From contig NZ_AEWF01000001.1 in the NCBI RefSeq assembly GCF_000190415.1, forward strand, positions 62,001-126,000: a stretch of DNA of 64,000 bases, given 5' to 3'. This document shows, in pieces, positions 8,433 through 18,295 of this stretch (positions are counted from its first letter, which is position 1; each line of letters opens with the position of its first letter). The translations under genes were made by a program, and so were the position numbers. Below the pieces are notes generated by a model. It was not told the DNA's origin. It searched no databases and was given only the letters and a program-made list of their open reading frames with translations. The stretch is from Candidatus Odyssella thessalonicensis L13 (GTDB lineage: Bacteria; Pseudomonadota; Alphaproteobacteria; Paracaedibacterales; Paracaedibacteraceae).

Positions 8433-10163
8433 ATGGCTTGTAAGCAATTTATAATGGCTTTATCTTTGTCAAGTTTTTGCCATGGAATAGAGGCTCATTC
8501 CTTAGTTCCTTCACACTTACCTGAGAGAAATATTATTGATAATCAAGAGATTACTTATGGTCATCCGCTGGATCAATTGCCTTGTGAAGTATGGGGTAAT
8601 ATTTTTCTTTATTTACCGCTGAGGGAGCAAACATCTCTCGCGGCGACCCATCCCTTTTTCCGTGACGATTTTTTCTGGCAGCCGCATTTTAAGCTTAACT
8701 ATGAAGGCTGTAATCTTCCCAATTCCGATCTTAAGTCTCTCTACCGATTGGTTTTATTTCTAACAAAGATTGATCAACAGGTTCAAAATCCGCTGCTCAT
8801 AACCGTGATGCCTAGTCAATATGATTGGATTCTAAAGGCAACTTTTACTGACCCTATAGTCGCAAAACTTAAGCGATATCTCCATAAAATGCAGAATCCT
8901 AATCTAAAAGAGCAATTTTTCGAAGAAATCGAGGAAGGTAGTCGTAAGCTTGAGAGAATAAGGAAAATCTGGCAGTGGCAGTATTATAAAACTTTTAGGC
9001 ACGAGGGTGGTCAAGCCGATCTAGAAGAATTTTATAAGCGAACCATTTGGGATTTGCCTGATCATAAGGCGAGAGCATATCTTGAAGCGCTTATCGATAA
9101 GGGGAACCGTAAGGCGCAGAAATCTCTTAGTTTAGCAGCGAGTTGGTTAAGATGCGGGTTTACTGAGAAAACCGCTAAGGAATATCTGGAGCACAGAAGT
9201 GCTGGTGGGGATAGGCATGCTCAAAAGCAGCTCAATAAAGCAGCAAACGGACAATACTGGTGGCCTAGTTTTAGAGATGAAAGAGGTCGACTCTACTTAG
9301 AGCAGCGTATTGCCCAAGGCGATCAGCATGCACAAAAAATGCTGATTGAGGCGGCCTTTTATCTGAAGTTAGACTTTAACAGAGAGACAGCAAGAGCTTA
9401 CTTAGAGCAAGAAGCTGCTGCAGGTAATCAGCAGGCCCAAGTAAGGCTTAATGATGCTGTAGAATGTTATCAGAGTGATGCTCAGTTAAGTTTTGGTCTT
9501 TCACGCTCTGCACGAAGAAAGTATTTTGAGGAACGGGTAGCCAAGGGGGATGAAGATGCTAAGAAAAGATTAGAGAAGCTTTTACTCTTATGGAATTTAG
9601 ACTTGTCTGATCAAACTGTAAGAGATCAAATTGAAGAACAAGCTCTTAAAGGAGATCTCTTGGCCGAAGAAGCTGTTGAGTGGATTATAGCAGGATTTTT
9701 CAGAGGAGAGTATGGATTGAATATCGATAATCTGCGCAGCTATCTTGAAAGGCTTGCTGAGAAAGGACATAAGTATAGCAAAGAACGTCTACTTCGCTCC
9801 GCTTTTTTCGCTGCAATTGAAAAAGATTATATCTGGGTTAATTTCACTCGTCAGAGTGGCATGGCCTATATAAGGGAACATACAAAATTGTGGGAAGCTG
9901 ATGCGTTGAAATGGTATCACTGCAGTGTAGAAGTTTTCTATCGCCAAGAAAAGGAAGACGTACTTGTGCCTTCAGATCCAATTGGTACTCTTCGCAAAGC
10001 AAAAATCGCAGGAATAACAGCTCAAAAGAACATGCTGGACTTTATGCTTGAATATGACCCTAAGCAGGCCATAACGTTGCGCTGGTTTTTTATGTTCTAT
10101 AATACCTTGCTGGTACGGTTAGATCCTTTTAGCAATGGCTCACAAATAGGAAGTCACAGTTAG
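8433..10163 (+). CDS. Exported F-box / Sel1-like repeat protein (paralogue 4)
   Basis: A 576-residue protein. The N-terminus (FIMALSLSSFCHG) fits a signal peptide. An F-box-like domain covers about residues 43-82 (QLPCEVWGNIFLYLP, HPFFRDDFFW), followed by the family linker and about seven degenerate Sel1-like repeats (RAYLEALIDKGNRKAQ, KEYLEHRSAGGDRHAQ). The end carries YDPKQAITLRWFF near residue 551. GGGGAGGA precedes ATG. The repeats are less regular than in paralogues 1 and 2, suggesting an older copy. It closes the same-strand array. Same inferred role as the other members. Confidence 0.75.
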   Translation: MACKQFIMALSLSSFCHGIEAHSLVPSHLPERNIIDNQEITYGHPLDQLPCEVWGNIFLYLPLREQTSLAATHPFFRDDFFWQPHFKLNYEGCNLPNSDLKSLYRLVLFLTKIDQQVQNPLLITVMPSQYDWILKATFTDPIVAKLKRYLHKMQNPNLKEQFFEEIEEGSRKLERIRKIWQWQYYKTFRHEGGQADLEEFYKRTIWDLPDHKARAYLEALIDKGNRKAQKSLSLAASWLRCGFTEKTAKEYLEHRSAGGDRHAQKQLNKAANGQYWWPSFRDERGRLYLEQRIAQGDQHAQKMLIEAAFYLKLDFNRETARAYLEQEAAAGNQQAQVRLNDAVECYQSDAQLSFGLSRSARRKYFEERVAKGDEDAKKRLEKLLLLWNLDLSDQTVRDQIEEQALKGDLLAEEAVEWIIAGFFRGEYGLNIDNLRSYLERLAEKGHKYSKERLLRSAFFAAIEKDYIWVNFTRQSGMAYIREHTKLWEADALKWYHCSVEVFYRQEKEDVLVPSDPIGTLRKAKIAGITAQKNMLDFMLEYDPKQAITLRWFFMFYNTLLVRLDPFSNGSQIGSHS

Positions 10164-10246
10164 ATAGAATTTTTCTTCAACGCATAAATATCTTAAAAAG
10201 CTAACCCTATAAAATTATTCTGTTTTTTTAGGTTTATTTTAATAGT

Positions 10247-10259
10247 TTGTTAACCTTTT
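10247..10259 (+). promoter_or_regulatory. Variant of the upstream motif
   Basis: TTGTTAACCTTTT differs from the exact motif by one inserted C. It lies 151 bases before the diguanylate cyclase gene, so the motif is not limited to F-box genes. Confidence 0.25.
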
Positions 10260-10397
10260 AAGGTTTAGGGGCCCTAAGATTCACAGATTAAAAAAGTAGG
10301 TCTATAATCAATGTTTGGATGCTAAAAAATCATCTTTACAGATGACCTTTAAAACCGGTATGGTCTGGGCAGAAAGCGATGCTTTAGGGAGGAAACT

Positions 10398-11207
10398 TTG
10401 GATCTCAATGGTCTGGAATCTGATAAAAAACGTTTATTTTCAAAGGGAAAGAGAATAATGCGGAAAATCCTAAATATTGTCCCCGAAATTGAGATGCAAC
10501 ATTCATCTAATAAAATTTCTAATCAATTATTATCATCATTAAAATCTATTAAGAAAACTACACGAAGTCTTCTTTCCCTCAACCTAAATCCCCAAGATTA
10601 TAAATTGTCACAAAATCTATTCTTTCTCGAAAAAGAAATCATTCGTCTTGAGAATTTAATCCGCAAACGCGAATATTATGCTCAAAGCCAAGCCCGGGGC
10701 TTAGGCTATCTGGCCTTCAATGATTCCTTGACCGGCTTACCCAACCGCCAATTCTTTGAAGCGGTAGTCGAATCCTTAATCGATGAACGCCAGCACCAAT
10801 TTTATCTTATCTTTATTGATGTTGATGATTTTAAATCCATTAATGATACTTACGGCCATGATTTTGGGGATTCGGTGCTAAAAGTAATAGCGCAAAGAAT
10901 TAATCAGAGTCTGCGAGAAGGGGATATTGTGGCTCGTTATGGTGGTGATGAGTTTGTGGCCCTGGTCTCGGCCCATGATAGCGTTGCCATCGATCGCGTT
11001 ATGGAGCGGTTATTGGCGTCAAGTCGTTTGCCTTACCATATTGACGAGCGTGCAATTGATGTTCAGCTCAGTTTGGGCGTTGCGTCTTATCCTGGCGATG
11101 GCACCACTTATGCTCAGCTGATTTATCGTGCTGATCAGGCAATGTATGCCGCCAAACAGGCAGGCAAAAACTCTTATCAAGTTGCTTTTGAAAGCTTGGC
11201 TATTTAA
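10398..11207 (+). CDS. Soluble GGDEF diguanylate cyclase
   Basis: A 269-residue protein without membrane segments. The C-terminal half is a GGDEF domain: LTGLPNRQFF (111-120), the metal-binding FIDVDDFKSIND region (139-150) and an intact GGDEF at 182-186. An RxxD inhibitory site (REGD, 173-176) sits exactly five residues before GGDEF, so product inhibition by c-di-GMP is likely. Such enzymes join two GTP into cyclic di-GMP. Residues 1-100 are helical and may sense a signal or dimerise. The TTG start is chosen because AGGGAGG lies five bases upstream; an in-frame ATG at 10458 is the alternative. It stands alone between the F-box array and eno. Confidence 0.85.
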   Translation: MDLNGLESDKKRLFSKGKRIMRKILNIVPEIEMQHSSNKISNQLLSSLKSIKKTTRSLLSLNLNPQDYKLSQNLFFLEKEIIRLENLIRKREYYAQSQARGLGYLAFNDSLTGLPNRQFFEAVVESLIDERQHQFYLIFIDVDDFKSINDTYGHDFGDSVLKVIAQRINQSLREGDIVARYGGDEFVALVSAHDSVAIDRVMERLLASSRLPYHIDERAIDVQLSLGVASYPGDGTTYAQLIYRADQAMYAAKQAGKNSYQVAFESLAI

Positions 11208-11218
11208 AGTAAAGGTAA

Positions 11219-12508
<1,290 letters not shown>

Positions 12509-12511
12509 TTT

Positions 12512-13258
12512 ATGGCGACGGTCCTGATAACAGGGGCTGCTCAACGTATTGGGCGCGCTATCTCCCTCCATTTTGCCCATCGAGGGTGGGACATTGTGGC
12601 CCATTATCATACTTCTGAAGAAGCTGCCCTCACTTTAAAGGGGGATATTGAGACGCTAGGCTCAAAATGTTGGCTGATTCAGGGCAATCTTGCGGAAGAA
12701 ACAGTGACGAGCCAACTCATGTCACGGGTCAAAGCTGAAGCTGGAGCAGTTGATATTTTAGTCAATAATGCCTCCACCTTTCAGTATGATCATCATGAAA
12801 CCGCAACGCGGCATTCATGGGATTATCACATGGAGCCCAATTTAAGGGCTCCTTTGATATTAAGTCAAGAATTTGCCCGGCTAATGGGCAATGGCTTAAT
12901 CGTTAATCTTATTGATCAACGGGTGTGGAACTTAACTCCCCATTATCTGAGCTACTCTATCAGCAAATATGCGTTATGGGGCCTTACCCAAGTTTTGGCT
13001 TTGTCGATGGGGCCTTCTATCCGGGTTAATGCAATTGGGCCAGGGCCTACCCTTAAAAATGTGAACCAGACTGACGTGCAATTTGCTCAACAATGTGCCG
13101 CAACACCTTTGGGGCGGGGAGGCAGCCCAGAAGAAATCGCTTTAGCGGTAGAAATGTTCTGGAAGATGCCTTCCGTGACGGGACAAATGCTGGCTATTGA
13201 TGGGGGGCAACACTTAGGATGGAAACATCCCTCTCCGACGCTTCATAAGGACGACTGA
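12512..13258 (+). CDS. SDR-family oxidoreductase, pteridine-reductase-like
   Basis: A 248-residue short-chain dehydrogenase. The N-terminal TGAAQRIGRAI is the nucleotide-binding motif of the pteridine-reductase/FolM branch, with arginine favouring NADPH. NNAS is present near residue 86, and the catalytic Tyr and Lys lie in SYSISKYAL. Its partner is folB, whose ATG overlaps this stop by one base, which supports a role in reducing dihydromonapterin, dihydrofolate or a related pterin. The exact substrate cannot be told from sequence; another alcohol or ketone is possible. Confidence 0.75.
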   Translation: MATVLITGAAQRIGRAISLHFAHRGWDIVAHYHTSEEAALTLKGDIETLGSKCWLIQGNLAEETVTSQLMSRVKAEAGAVDILVNNASTFQYDHHETATRHSWDYHMEPNLRAPLILSQEFARLMGNGLIVNLIDQRVWNLTPHYLSYSISKYALWGLTQVLALSMGPSIRVNAIGPGPTLKNVNQTDVQFAQQCAATPLGRGGSPEEIALAVEMFWKMPSVTGQMLAIDGGQHLGWKHPSPTLHKDD

Positions 13259-13698
13259 TGAATAACACCTTGCTTTTGTCTATGAACCAAAATATAAAAG
13301 CTGACAAAGACCTGAAAAATTGGTCCATTTTAATTAATGATTTAATTCTTGATTGCTTGATCGGGATTAATCCTGCTGAAGCCCTCGCTCCCCAGCGGGT
13401 GCGTATCAACTTGAAATGTCAGGTGCAAATAGCATGTCCCGATGATCAAGATTATCATGGGCAGTTCGTGTGTTATGATCATATTATTCAGTCAATTAGC
13501 CAGTTAACTCAGAACCGACATATTCATCTAGTGGAAACCTTAGCAGAGGAAATAGCACAGATGTGTTTGCAAGACAAACGCATAAATAAAGTATGGTGCC
13601 GAGTGGAAAAACTAGATGTTTATAGCCATACCGCGAGCGTCGGCGTAGAAATTGAGAGAGAGCAACTGTCCTCAACTACCGAAAAGAGAGAAAGCTGA
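13258..13698 (+). CDS. folB: Dihydroneopterin aldolase
   Basis: A 146-residue protein of the FolB family, which splits dihydroneopterin to 6-hydroxymethyl-dihydropterin in folate synthesis. Visible features are the N-terminal strand (ILINDLILDCLIGINPAE), VRINLKC, VCYDHII in place of the usual VDY segment, HLVETLAEEIA carrying the catalytic-region Glu, and a final VGVEIER strand. The first 20 residues extend beyond typical FolB. The start overlaps the SDR stop and the stop overlaps the epimerase start, both as ATGA, so translation is probably coupled. No folK is present beside it. Confidence 0.8.
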   Translation: MNNTLLLSMNQNIKADKDLKNWSILINDLILDCLIGINPAEALAPQRVRINLKCQVQIACPDDQDYHGQFVCYDHIIQSISQLTQNRHIHLVETLAEEIAQMCLQDKRINKVWCRVEKLDVYSHTASVGVEIEREQLSSTTEKRES

Positions 13699-14096
13699 TG
13701 CTGAAACGCTTAAATCATATTGCGATTGCGGTTCCCAATCTTGGTCAGGCAATAAAGTTCTATCGGGATATTCTCGGTGCCTCGGTTACGGCACCGGTTG
13801 ACTTAGCTGAGCATGGGGTAACCACTGTTTTTGTCGACGTTGGTAATACAAAAATTGAGTTGTTACACCCGCTCGGATCTGATTCTCCTATCATCAAGTT
13901 TTTAGAAAAGAATCCCCACGGCGGAATTCACCATTATTGTGTGGAAGTTGAGGATGTTGCTGAAGCTTATAGAAAGCTAGAAAGCCAAGGGATTCGGGTA
14001 CTAGGGGAACCCAAAATCGGTGCCCATGGTAAGCCAGTTATTTTCCTGCATCCTAAAGACTGTTTTGGATGCTTAGTGGAATTCGAGGATCAGTAA
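13698..14096 (+). CDS. mce: Methylmalonyl-CoA epimerase
   Basis: A 132-residue protein of the glyoxalase/VOC fold, the usual length. It interconverts (S)- and (R)-methylmalonyl-CoA so the mutase can act. Two beta-alpha-beta-beta-beta modules are visible; likely metal ligands are His7 in LNHIAIAV, the Glu in KIELLHPL, the His in GGIHHYCVEV and the Glu in LVEFED near the end. The start overlaps the folB stop. Its partner, methylmalonyl-CoA mutase, is encoded 31 kb away at 45463-47565 on the other strand. Confidence 0.9.
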   Translation: MLKRLNHIAIAVPNLGQAIKFYRDILGASVTAPVDLAEHGVTTVFVDVGNTKIELLHPLGSDSPIIKFLEKNPHGGIHHYCVEVEDVAEAYRKLESQGIRVLGEPKIGAHGKPVIFLHPKDCFGCLVEFEDQ

Positions 14097-14866
14097 AATT
14101 ATAGTCATGCTTTCTATTATAACTTATGAGTTTATATAAATTTAGGCAAATTAATAGGAGCGCTGGATAGGGTAACAGTTTAGACTAGCAGGGTGTCTGT
14201 TAACTCTTAAGTTTTTAACTAGCGCCAGTTGCGTTTAAACTCTGATGTAAGTTATTGAAAAGCCACTGTTAAGTAAAAATGTGCCATATTTTTCGTGAAG
14301 ATTAGAATAAGAAAAGTGGCTAGATTCTTAGTGATAAAACAAAAAAGGATCTAGCCCTGTCGATAGATGTCACAGCCTTATATGTTTGTCTTGCTGGTTT
14401 TGCAAATTTTATCACGCTTGCTTGAAGCATCGCTGTCTGTCTGCTCAGCATCAACGTCCCTGTGCCGCTACTTAAGCTTTAATGATTTTATTCTAAATAG
14501 GGGGACTATAAAGAGCTTGCGTGAAGGTATCAGGAAGAATCGTGCGTAAATCCACGCCATCAGATTGTGTGGAGTTTCGCTGGTATAGGGAAAGATGTAA
14601 GGCCAATAAACAACAGTGTCATTATTCAGCAACTTTGCTTAACGAGGTATCTAATCATCAATTTATAGAGAAGATCATTGGAATCTATAACCTATCTTCT
14701 AAATCACCCCATTATTGATGCTTCTTTTCCTCCTGGGACAGAAGCTTTGTTTCCTCATCGCTTGAATAGTGATCAGAGGAAATGCTTTCCATTGAGTCAG
14801 TTTCCCTAGGAGGGGAGCTAGAAAATATGTACTTCGTTAGAGAAAATAGTCTTGAGATCTTATCTG
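14097..14866. other. 770-base stretch without a supported gene; possible decayed F-box gene
   Basis: CTGTTAACTCTT at 14197-14208 and TTAAGTAAAAATGTG at 14270 resemble elements upstream of paralogue 1. ACGTCCCTGTGCCGCTA at 14454 matches the paralogue 1 linker at 633 at all but two bases. An inverted repeat, GGCTAGAT (14318-14325) with ATCTAGCC (14349-14356), lies between. Two short open frames (14367-14549 and 14521-14718) match no family I know. The stretch may be the remains of a family member; evidence is thin. Confidence 0.3.
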
Positions 14867-15442
14867 TTAAGGTTGTGGGGGGAATAGCTTTATTGGGGTA
14901 GGTTTTTGGGATTTTATGCGTTTCTCAGCATCGTTAATCTGCCTAAAGAAGTTTTCCTTATCATACCATATCTTTTCATGTTGTGCGTAGAGGTCACGTA
15001 TATCTCTAAACCCTTTGCCTGGGTTAATTTTATTAAAGCTTCTCTCAATAGACTCAGCAATATCTTGCGGAGTTTTCTCAAAAGTTATAAAGCCATGCAT
15101 CATCTCCTTAAGCGTACTAAGAGCAGCGGGGTTATAACGATTTGCTGAGTAAATTAGCCACTGAAGAGCCTCCTCTTGCTTCCCATCAAATAATCTTGAT
15201 CTTCCCCGATCAGCAGCCATGTCAGCCATATTCCATTCATACCAATTTTCTGGCTCGTGAAGGTCATCAAATAACTCTATAACTTGGTTATTATCATTCG
15301 TATCAACTTTTGTACCATAATGCCTAATATCTTGTTGGAGCTGGGGCCCAAGAATTTCCCACCTATCTTGCATGCCAAAGGCTGAGGAGGAACAACTTAA
15401 TATTATGTATAATAAGGATAATAAGGTACGTAGTCGTTTCAT
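14867..15442 (-). CDS. Exported protein of unknown function
   Basis: A 191-residue protein with a strong signal peptide (RTLLSLLYIILSCSSSAFG, then MQDRW). The mature part is hydrophilic; residues about 75-115 (AADRGRSRLFDGKQEEALQWLIYSANRYNPAALSTL, split here as one helical hairpin region) faintly resemble a Sel1-like repeat. No named domain is recognised. It starts 14 bases after the stop of the 514-residue exported protein, so the two probably form an operon. Confidence 0.55.
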   Translation of the reverse strand: MKRLRTLLSLLYIILSCSSSAFGMQDRWEILGPQLQQDIRHYGTKVDTNDNNQVIELFDDLHEPENWYEWNMADMAADRGRSRLFDGKQEEALQWLIYSANRYNPAALSTLKEMMHGFITFEKTPQDIAESIERSFNKINPGKGFRDIRDLYAQHEKIWYDKENFFRQINDAEKRIKSQKPTPIKLFPPQP

Positions 15443-15456
15443 TTAAGCCTCTACTT

Positions 15457-17001
15457 CTAATATTTAAACTTATCTTTTTCTTCATTAATGATTACCTGGC
15501 TTAGAGCAGGAAGCTGCCCTATGTAAGAATTGATTGTAAGCTTTTTGAGTGTCTTTAGGTAAGCATTGGTCCATGGAAGGCTCACAGTTTCTTGGATAAT
15601 TATAGCATCAGTTAATATTTTAGGGTAATTACATACCAAGCCATAAAGGGCAATAAGATGGGCTTGGATAGAAATCTCCTTGTTAGTTAAGAAGGTGGGT
15701 AAGAGCTTTTTGCTTTTAGCAAGATGGCGCTCTGTTGAGTAAAAATAGGGCGAAGTGTGAAAAAAATAGATAATTTTCTTGAGCATGTTGCTGGTGTAAG
15801 GATGATTACCCAAGGCAGTGACAAAGAGGGTACTTCTAGCCAAAAGTTGCAAGGCGCTGTTAATATCCGTGGTGGGCATATTGGACGAAATGCCAATGTA
15901 GAGACCTAAAACCCCTTGTGCCACATTAAGCATAGATAAAGTGGTTGATTGAGCCATGGTGAGTACAAAGGTTTTAGAATCAGTCTCTTTTGCTTGATTG
16001 TTTAATAATCTATCTCTCAATTTTTCGCACCAGTTAAGGTATATTTTATCATATATTTTTCTATTACCGGGAAGGCATTCAAATAAATTTTCTTTTAAGG
16101 TATAGATGTCAGCAAATTGGGAGGATTTATTTGCCCTGTGAGATTGAATATAATTTTTAATAACTAGATCAGGACTAGTAACGAGTAAAATTCTTTTAAC
16201 CAAATCATCTTTTGGAGAGTTGAGAAAGTACTGATGCTCTATTAGATAATGAGTTGCTCTTACATAATTTTGGTTGCTAGCTTTCTCAAGCAAAGATGTT
16301 ACATTTATGATTCGGTTGTGATCCGCTTGCCCTTGTTCAAGATCTTGGGGCAAGAGCTGTTCATTAAACGGTTGAGTTTCTTCATGGTTAAGAGTTGAGT
16401 GTGGGGGAAAAAATTTAAAGTAATCTAAGAAGACTGCTTTAAAGTACAAGGCAAAAGCGTTGTTTTTCCCGCACAATGAATCAAATTCACTACCTGCTAA
16501 AGTCCAAAAATTTTCTCCTAAGAGTCTTGTTATTTCTTCTACAGAGTTTTTGAATTGGTTAAAAAAATTGTCGTCTATAATAAAACTTCTATGTTGATAT
16601 TTCGGTATAAGAGCCCTTACCGGAGAAGAGGAAGAACTGGAGGAGCTTTCACAATCCTCTCTCATAATACTACCCACATATTGAGTAAAGGGATTTTCTA
16701 AAAAGCTTATATCTCTAACGTTAACTTCTTGCTCATCTTTAGCCTTACCTTTGCGCCTACCCTTACGTTTTTTTGGAGAATATTTTGCTTTTTCCTTCTC
16801 AGTTTGTTCTGTGCAAAGGGCTTCCCACTTTCTATTGAAGTCAATGACCTGAACTCTTAAGGAAGTAGGAAAGCGGCTTACAATGGCTTTTTCTGCCGGT
16901 GTTAGGCCGGCCTCCCAAGGGCTTTGATCGTGCATGCCCCAAGATGGACTGAGGAGGGCAAATGAACACATCAGCAGACCTAAACACATTACTTTTTTCA
17001 T
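15457..17001 (-). CDS. Exported protein with basic NLS-like stretch, unknown function
   Basis: A 514-residue protein. Residues 1-22 are a signal peptide (CLGLLMCSFALLSPSWG, then MHDQ). A dense basic stretch, KKRKGRRKGKAK at residues 77-88, looks like a eukaryotic nuclear localisation signal, and a run of eight serines follows at about 119-126. The rest is alpha-helical, with LLEKASNQNYVRATHYLIE giving a weak Sel1-like impression. I recognise no catalytic domain. It heads a two-gene operon. Export plus an NLS-like patch would fit a host-directed protein, but basic patches also bind RNA or membranes. Confidence 0.55.
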   Translation of the reverse strand: MKKVMCLGLLMCSFALLSPSWGMHDQSPWEAGLTPAEKAIVSRFPTSLRVQVIDFNRKWEALCTEQTEKEKAKYSPKKRKGRRKGKAKDEQEVNVRDISFLENPFTQYVGSIMREDCESSSSSSSSPVRALIPKYQHRSFIIDDNFFNQFKNSVEEITRLLGENFWTLAGSEFDSLCGKNNAFALYFKAVFLDYFKFFPPHSTLNHEETQPFNEQLLPQDLEQGQADHNRIINVTSLLEKASNQNYVRATHYLIEHQYFLNSPKDDLVKRILLVTSPDLVIKNYIQSHRANKSSQFADIYTLKENLFECLPGNRKIYDKIYLNWCEKLRDRLLNNQAKETDSKTFVLTMAQSTTLSMLNVAQGVLGLYIGISSNMPTTDINSALQLLARSTLFVTALGNHPYTSNMLKKIIYFFHTSPYFYSTERHLAKSKKLLPTFLTNKEISIQAHLIALYGLVCNYPKILTDAIIIQETVSLPWTNAYLKTLKKLTINSYIGQLPALSQVIINEEKDKFKY

Positions 17002-17504
17002 AATCCTAATTTTCCTTAAATTTATATTAATTTTGAAAATAAATAATTATTTTTTACAAGTATCTTATTCTTTAAGTCGACGTTAGCATAATAAATTGAT
17101 AGAAAAATTTCTACAGAATAATGACGAATTATTTGACCTAATGTTGAATCGTGCGGTTTTATGAGTCCGCCACTTTATCTGCCCTAAAAATTACTTATAA
17201 GGGGCGGTGGAGGTAGCCAAGCGCCTTGGCATAAGCCATAACAACAAGACGCTTTAGATGGATGTTAATGATGATGGGTCGCTTAAAGAGTCGATACTAA
17301 GTCGCTATATTTACCGCCTTAGCGGGGAGTTATGTGCGATTCTTCCTGATAACCTTAATAATTCCAAAGTTATGCTCTTTACCTTGACTCTTAAGCATTA
17401 CGTCCATTTAATAGCCCCTCTCAGTGTTGCACTTTTATGGAACGCACGCTAAACAGTCTCATTCTTTACTCATTGATTGCTATAAAATAGCGAAGCAGAT
17501 AGCC
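17002..17504. other. Intergenic stretch with a transposase scrap
   Basis: This 503-base gap lies between the two-gene exported operon and the end of sdhB. Its middle holds the likely transposase remnant listed separately. The first 140 bases are AT-rich and would contain the promoter of the minus-strand operon. Nothing else is supported. Confidence 0.5.
17201..17452 (+). pseudogene. Possible transposase (OrfA-type) remnant
   Basis: From about 17210 the frame reads VEVAKRLGISHNNKTL, then a stop, then an open frame of 64 residues from 17258. VEVAKRLGIS is the helix-turn-helix signature seen in IS3-type OrfA transposases, which normally continues into a LYRW-type segment; here the continuation is broken. 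No terminal repeats or OrfB were seen. A chance match to a generic helix-turn-helix is the alternative. Confidence 0.3.
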
Positions 17505-18284
17505 CTAAGCTTTACGCTCCACCATTTGCTTTTTAATTTCGCCGATTGCTTTTGCAGGATTTAAGCCTTTGGGGCAAGTTTTTGTACAATTCATGATGGT
17601 ATGGCAACGGTAAAGCTTAAAGGGATCTTCGAGCGCATCTAAACGTTCGCCAGTGTGATCATCGCGGCTATCAGCAATCCAGCGGTAAGATTGTAGAAGC
17701 GCCGCAGGCCCCAGGTATTTATCACCATTCCACCAATAGCTTGGGCAGCTGGTCGTACAGGAGAAGCATAGGATGCATTCCCACAAACCATCCAGTTTAG
17801 CTCTATCTTCTTCACTTTGAAGACGTTCTCTTTCCCCAACCGGAGCATCCGATTGTAACCAAGGTTTGATTGACGCATACTGGGCATAGGCCATGGAAAG
17901 ATCTGGAACTAGGTCTTTGACCACGTTCATATGGGGGAGCGGGTAAATTTTGACTTCTCCCTTAACCTCACTGATGGGTTTAATGCAGGCTAGCGTATTG
18001 GTCCCATCAATATTCATAGCACAGCTTCCGCAGATGCCTTCGCGACACGAACGGCGAAATGTTAAAGTTGTATCGACCTCATTTTTGATTTTAATGAGGG
18101 CATCAAGCACCATAGGTCCGCACTCTTCTAGATCAATATCATAAGAATCAATACGAGGATTCTGGTCATCATCAGGGTTCCAGCGATAAATCTGGAAAGT
18201 GCGTATGCTACTTGACCCATTGCTGCATGGATGATGTTTGCCCTTAACGGGTTTAGAATGACGAGATAGGGATAATTCAACCAT
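17505..18284 (-). CDS. sdhB: Succinate dehydrogenase iron-sulfur subunit
   Basis: A 259-residue SdhB, the electron-carrying subunit of complex II on the inner face of the cytoplasmic membrane. All three clusters are visible: [2Fe-2S] ligands in [12 protein letters not shown] with a later Cys, [4Fe-4S] in [12 protein letters not shown], and [3Fe-4S] in [17 protein letters not shown], the last Cys group completing the 4Fe-4S site. It starts 11 bases after the sdhA stop and is last in the order sdhC-sdhD-sdhA-sdhB. Confidence 0.97.
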   Translation of the reverse strand: MVELSLSRHSKPVKGKHHPCSNGSSSIRTFQIYRWNPDDDQNPRIDSYDIDLEECGPMVLDALIKIKNEVDTTLTFRRSCREGICGSCAMNIDGTNTLACIKPISEVKGEVKIYPLPHMNVVKDLVPDLSMAYAQYASIKPWLQSDAPVGERERLQSEEDRAKLDGLWECILCFSCTTSCPSYWWNGDKYLGPAALLQSYRWIADSRDDHTGERLDALEDPFKLYRCHTIMNCTKTCPKGLNPAKAIGEIKKQMVERKA

Positions 18285-18295
18285 GATATAATCCT

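Noticed and set aside
14318-14356. Inverted repeat as an IS end or riboswitch
   Set aside because: Only 8 bp per arm, no transposase next to it and no downstream gene on that strand; kept only as a note in the intergenic entry.
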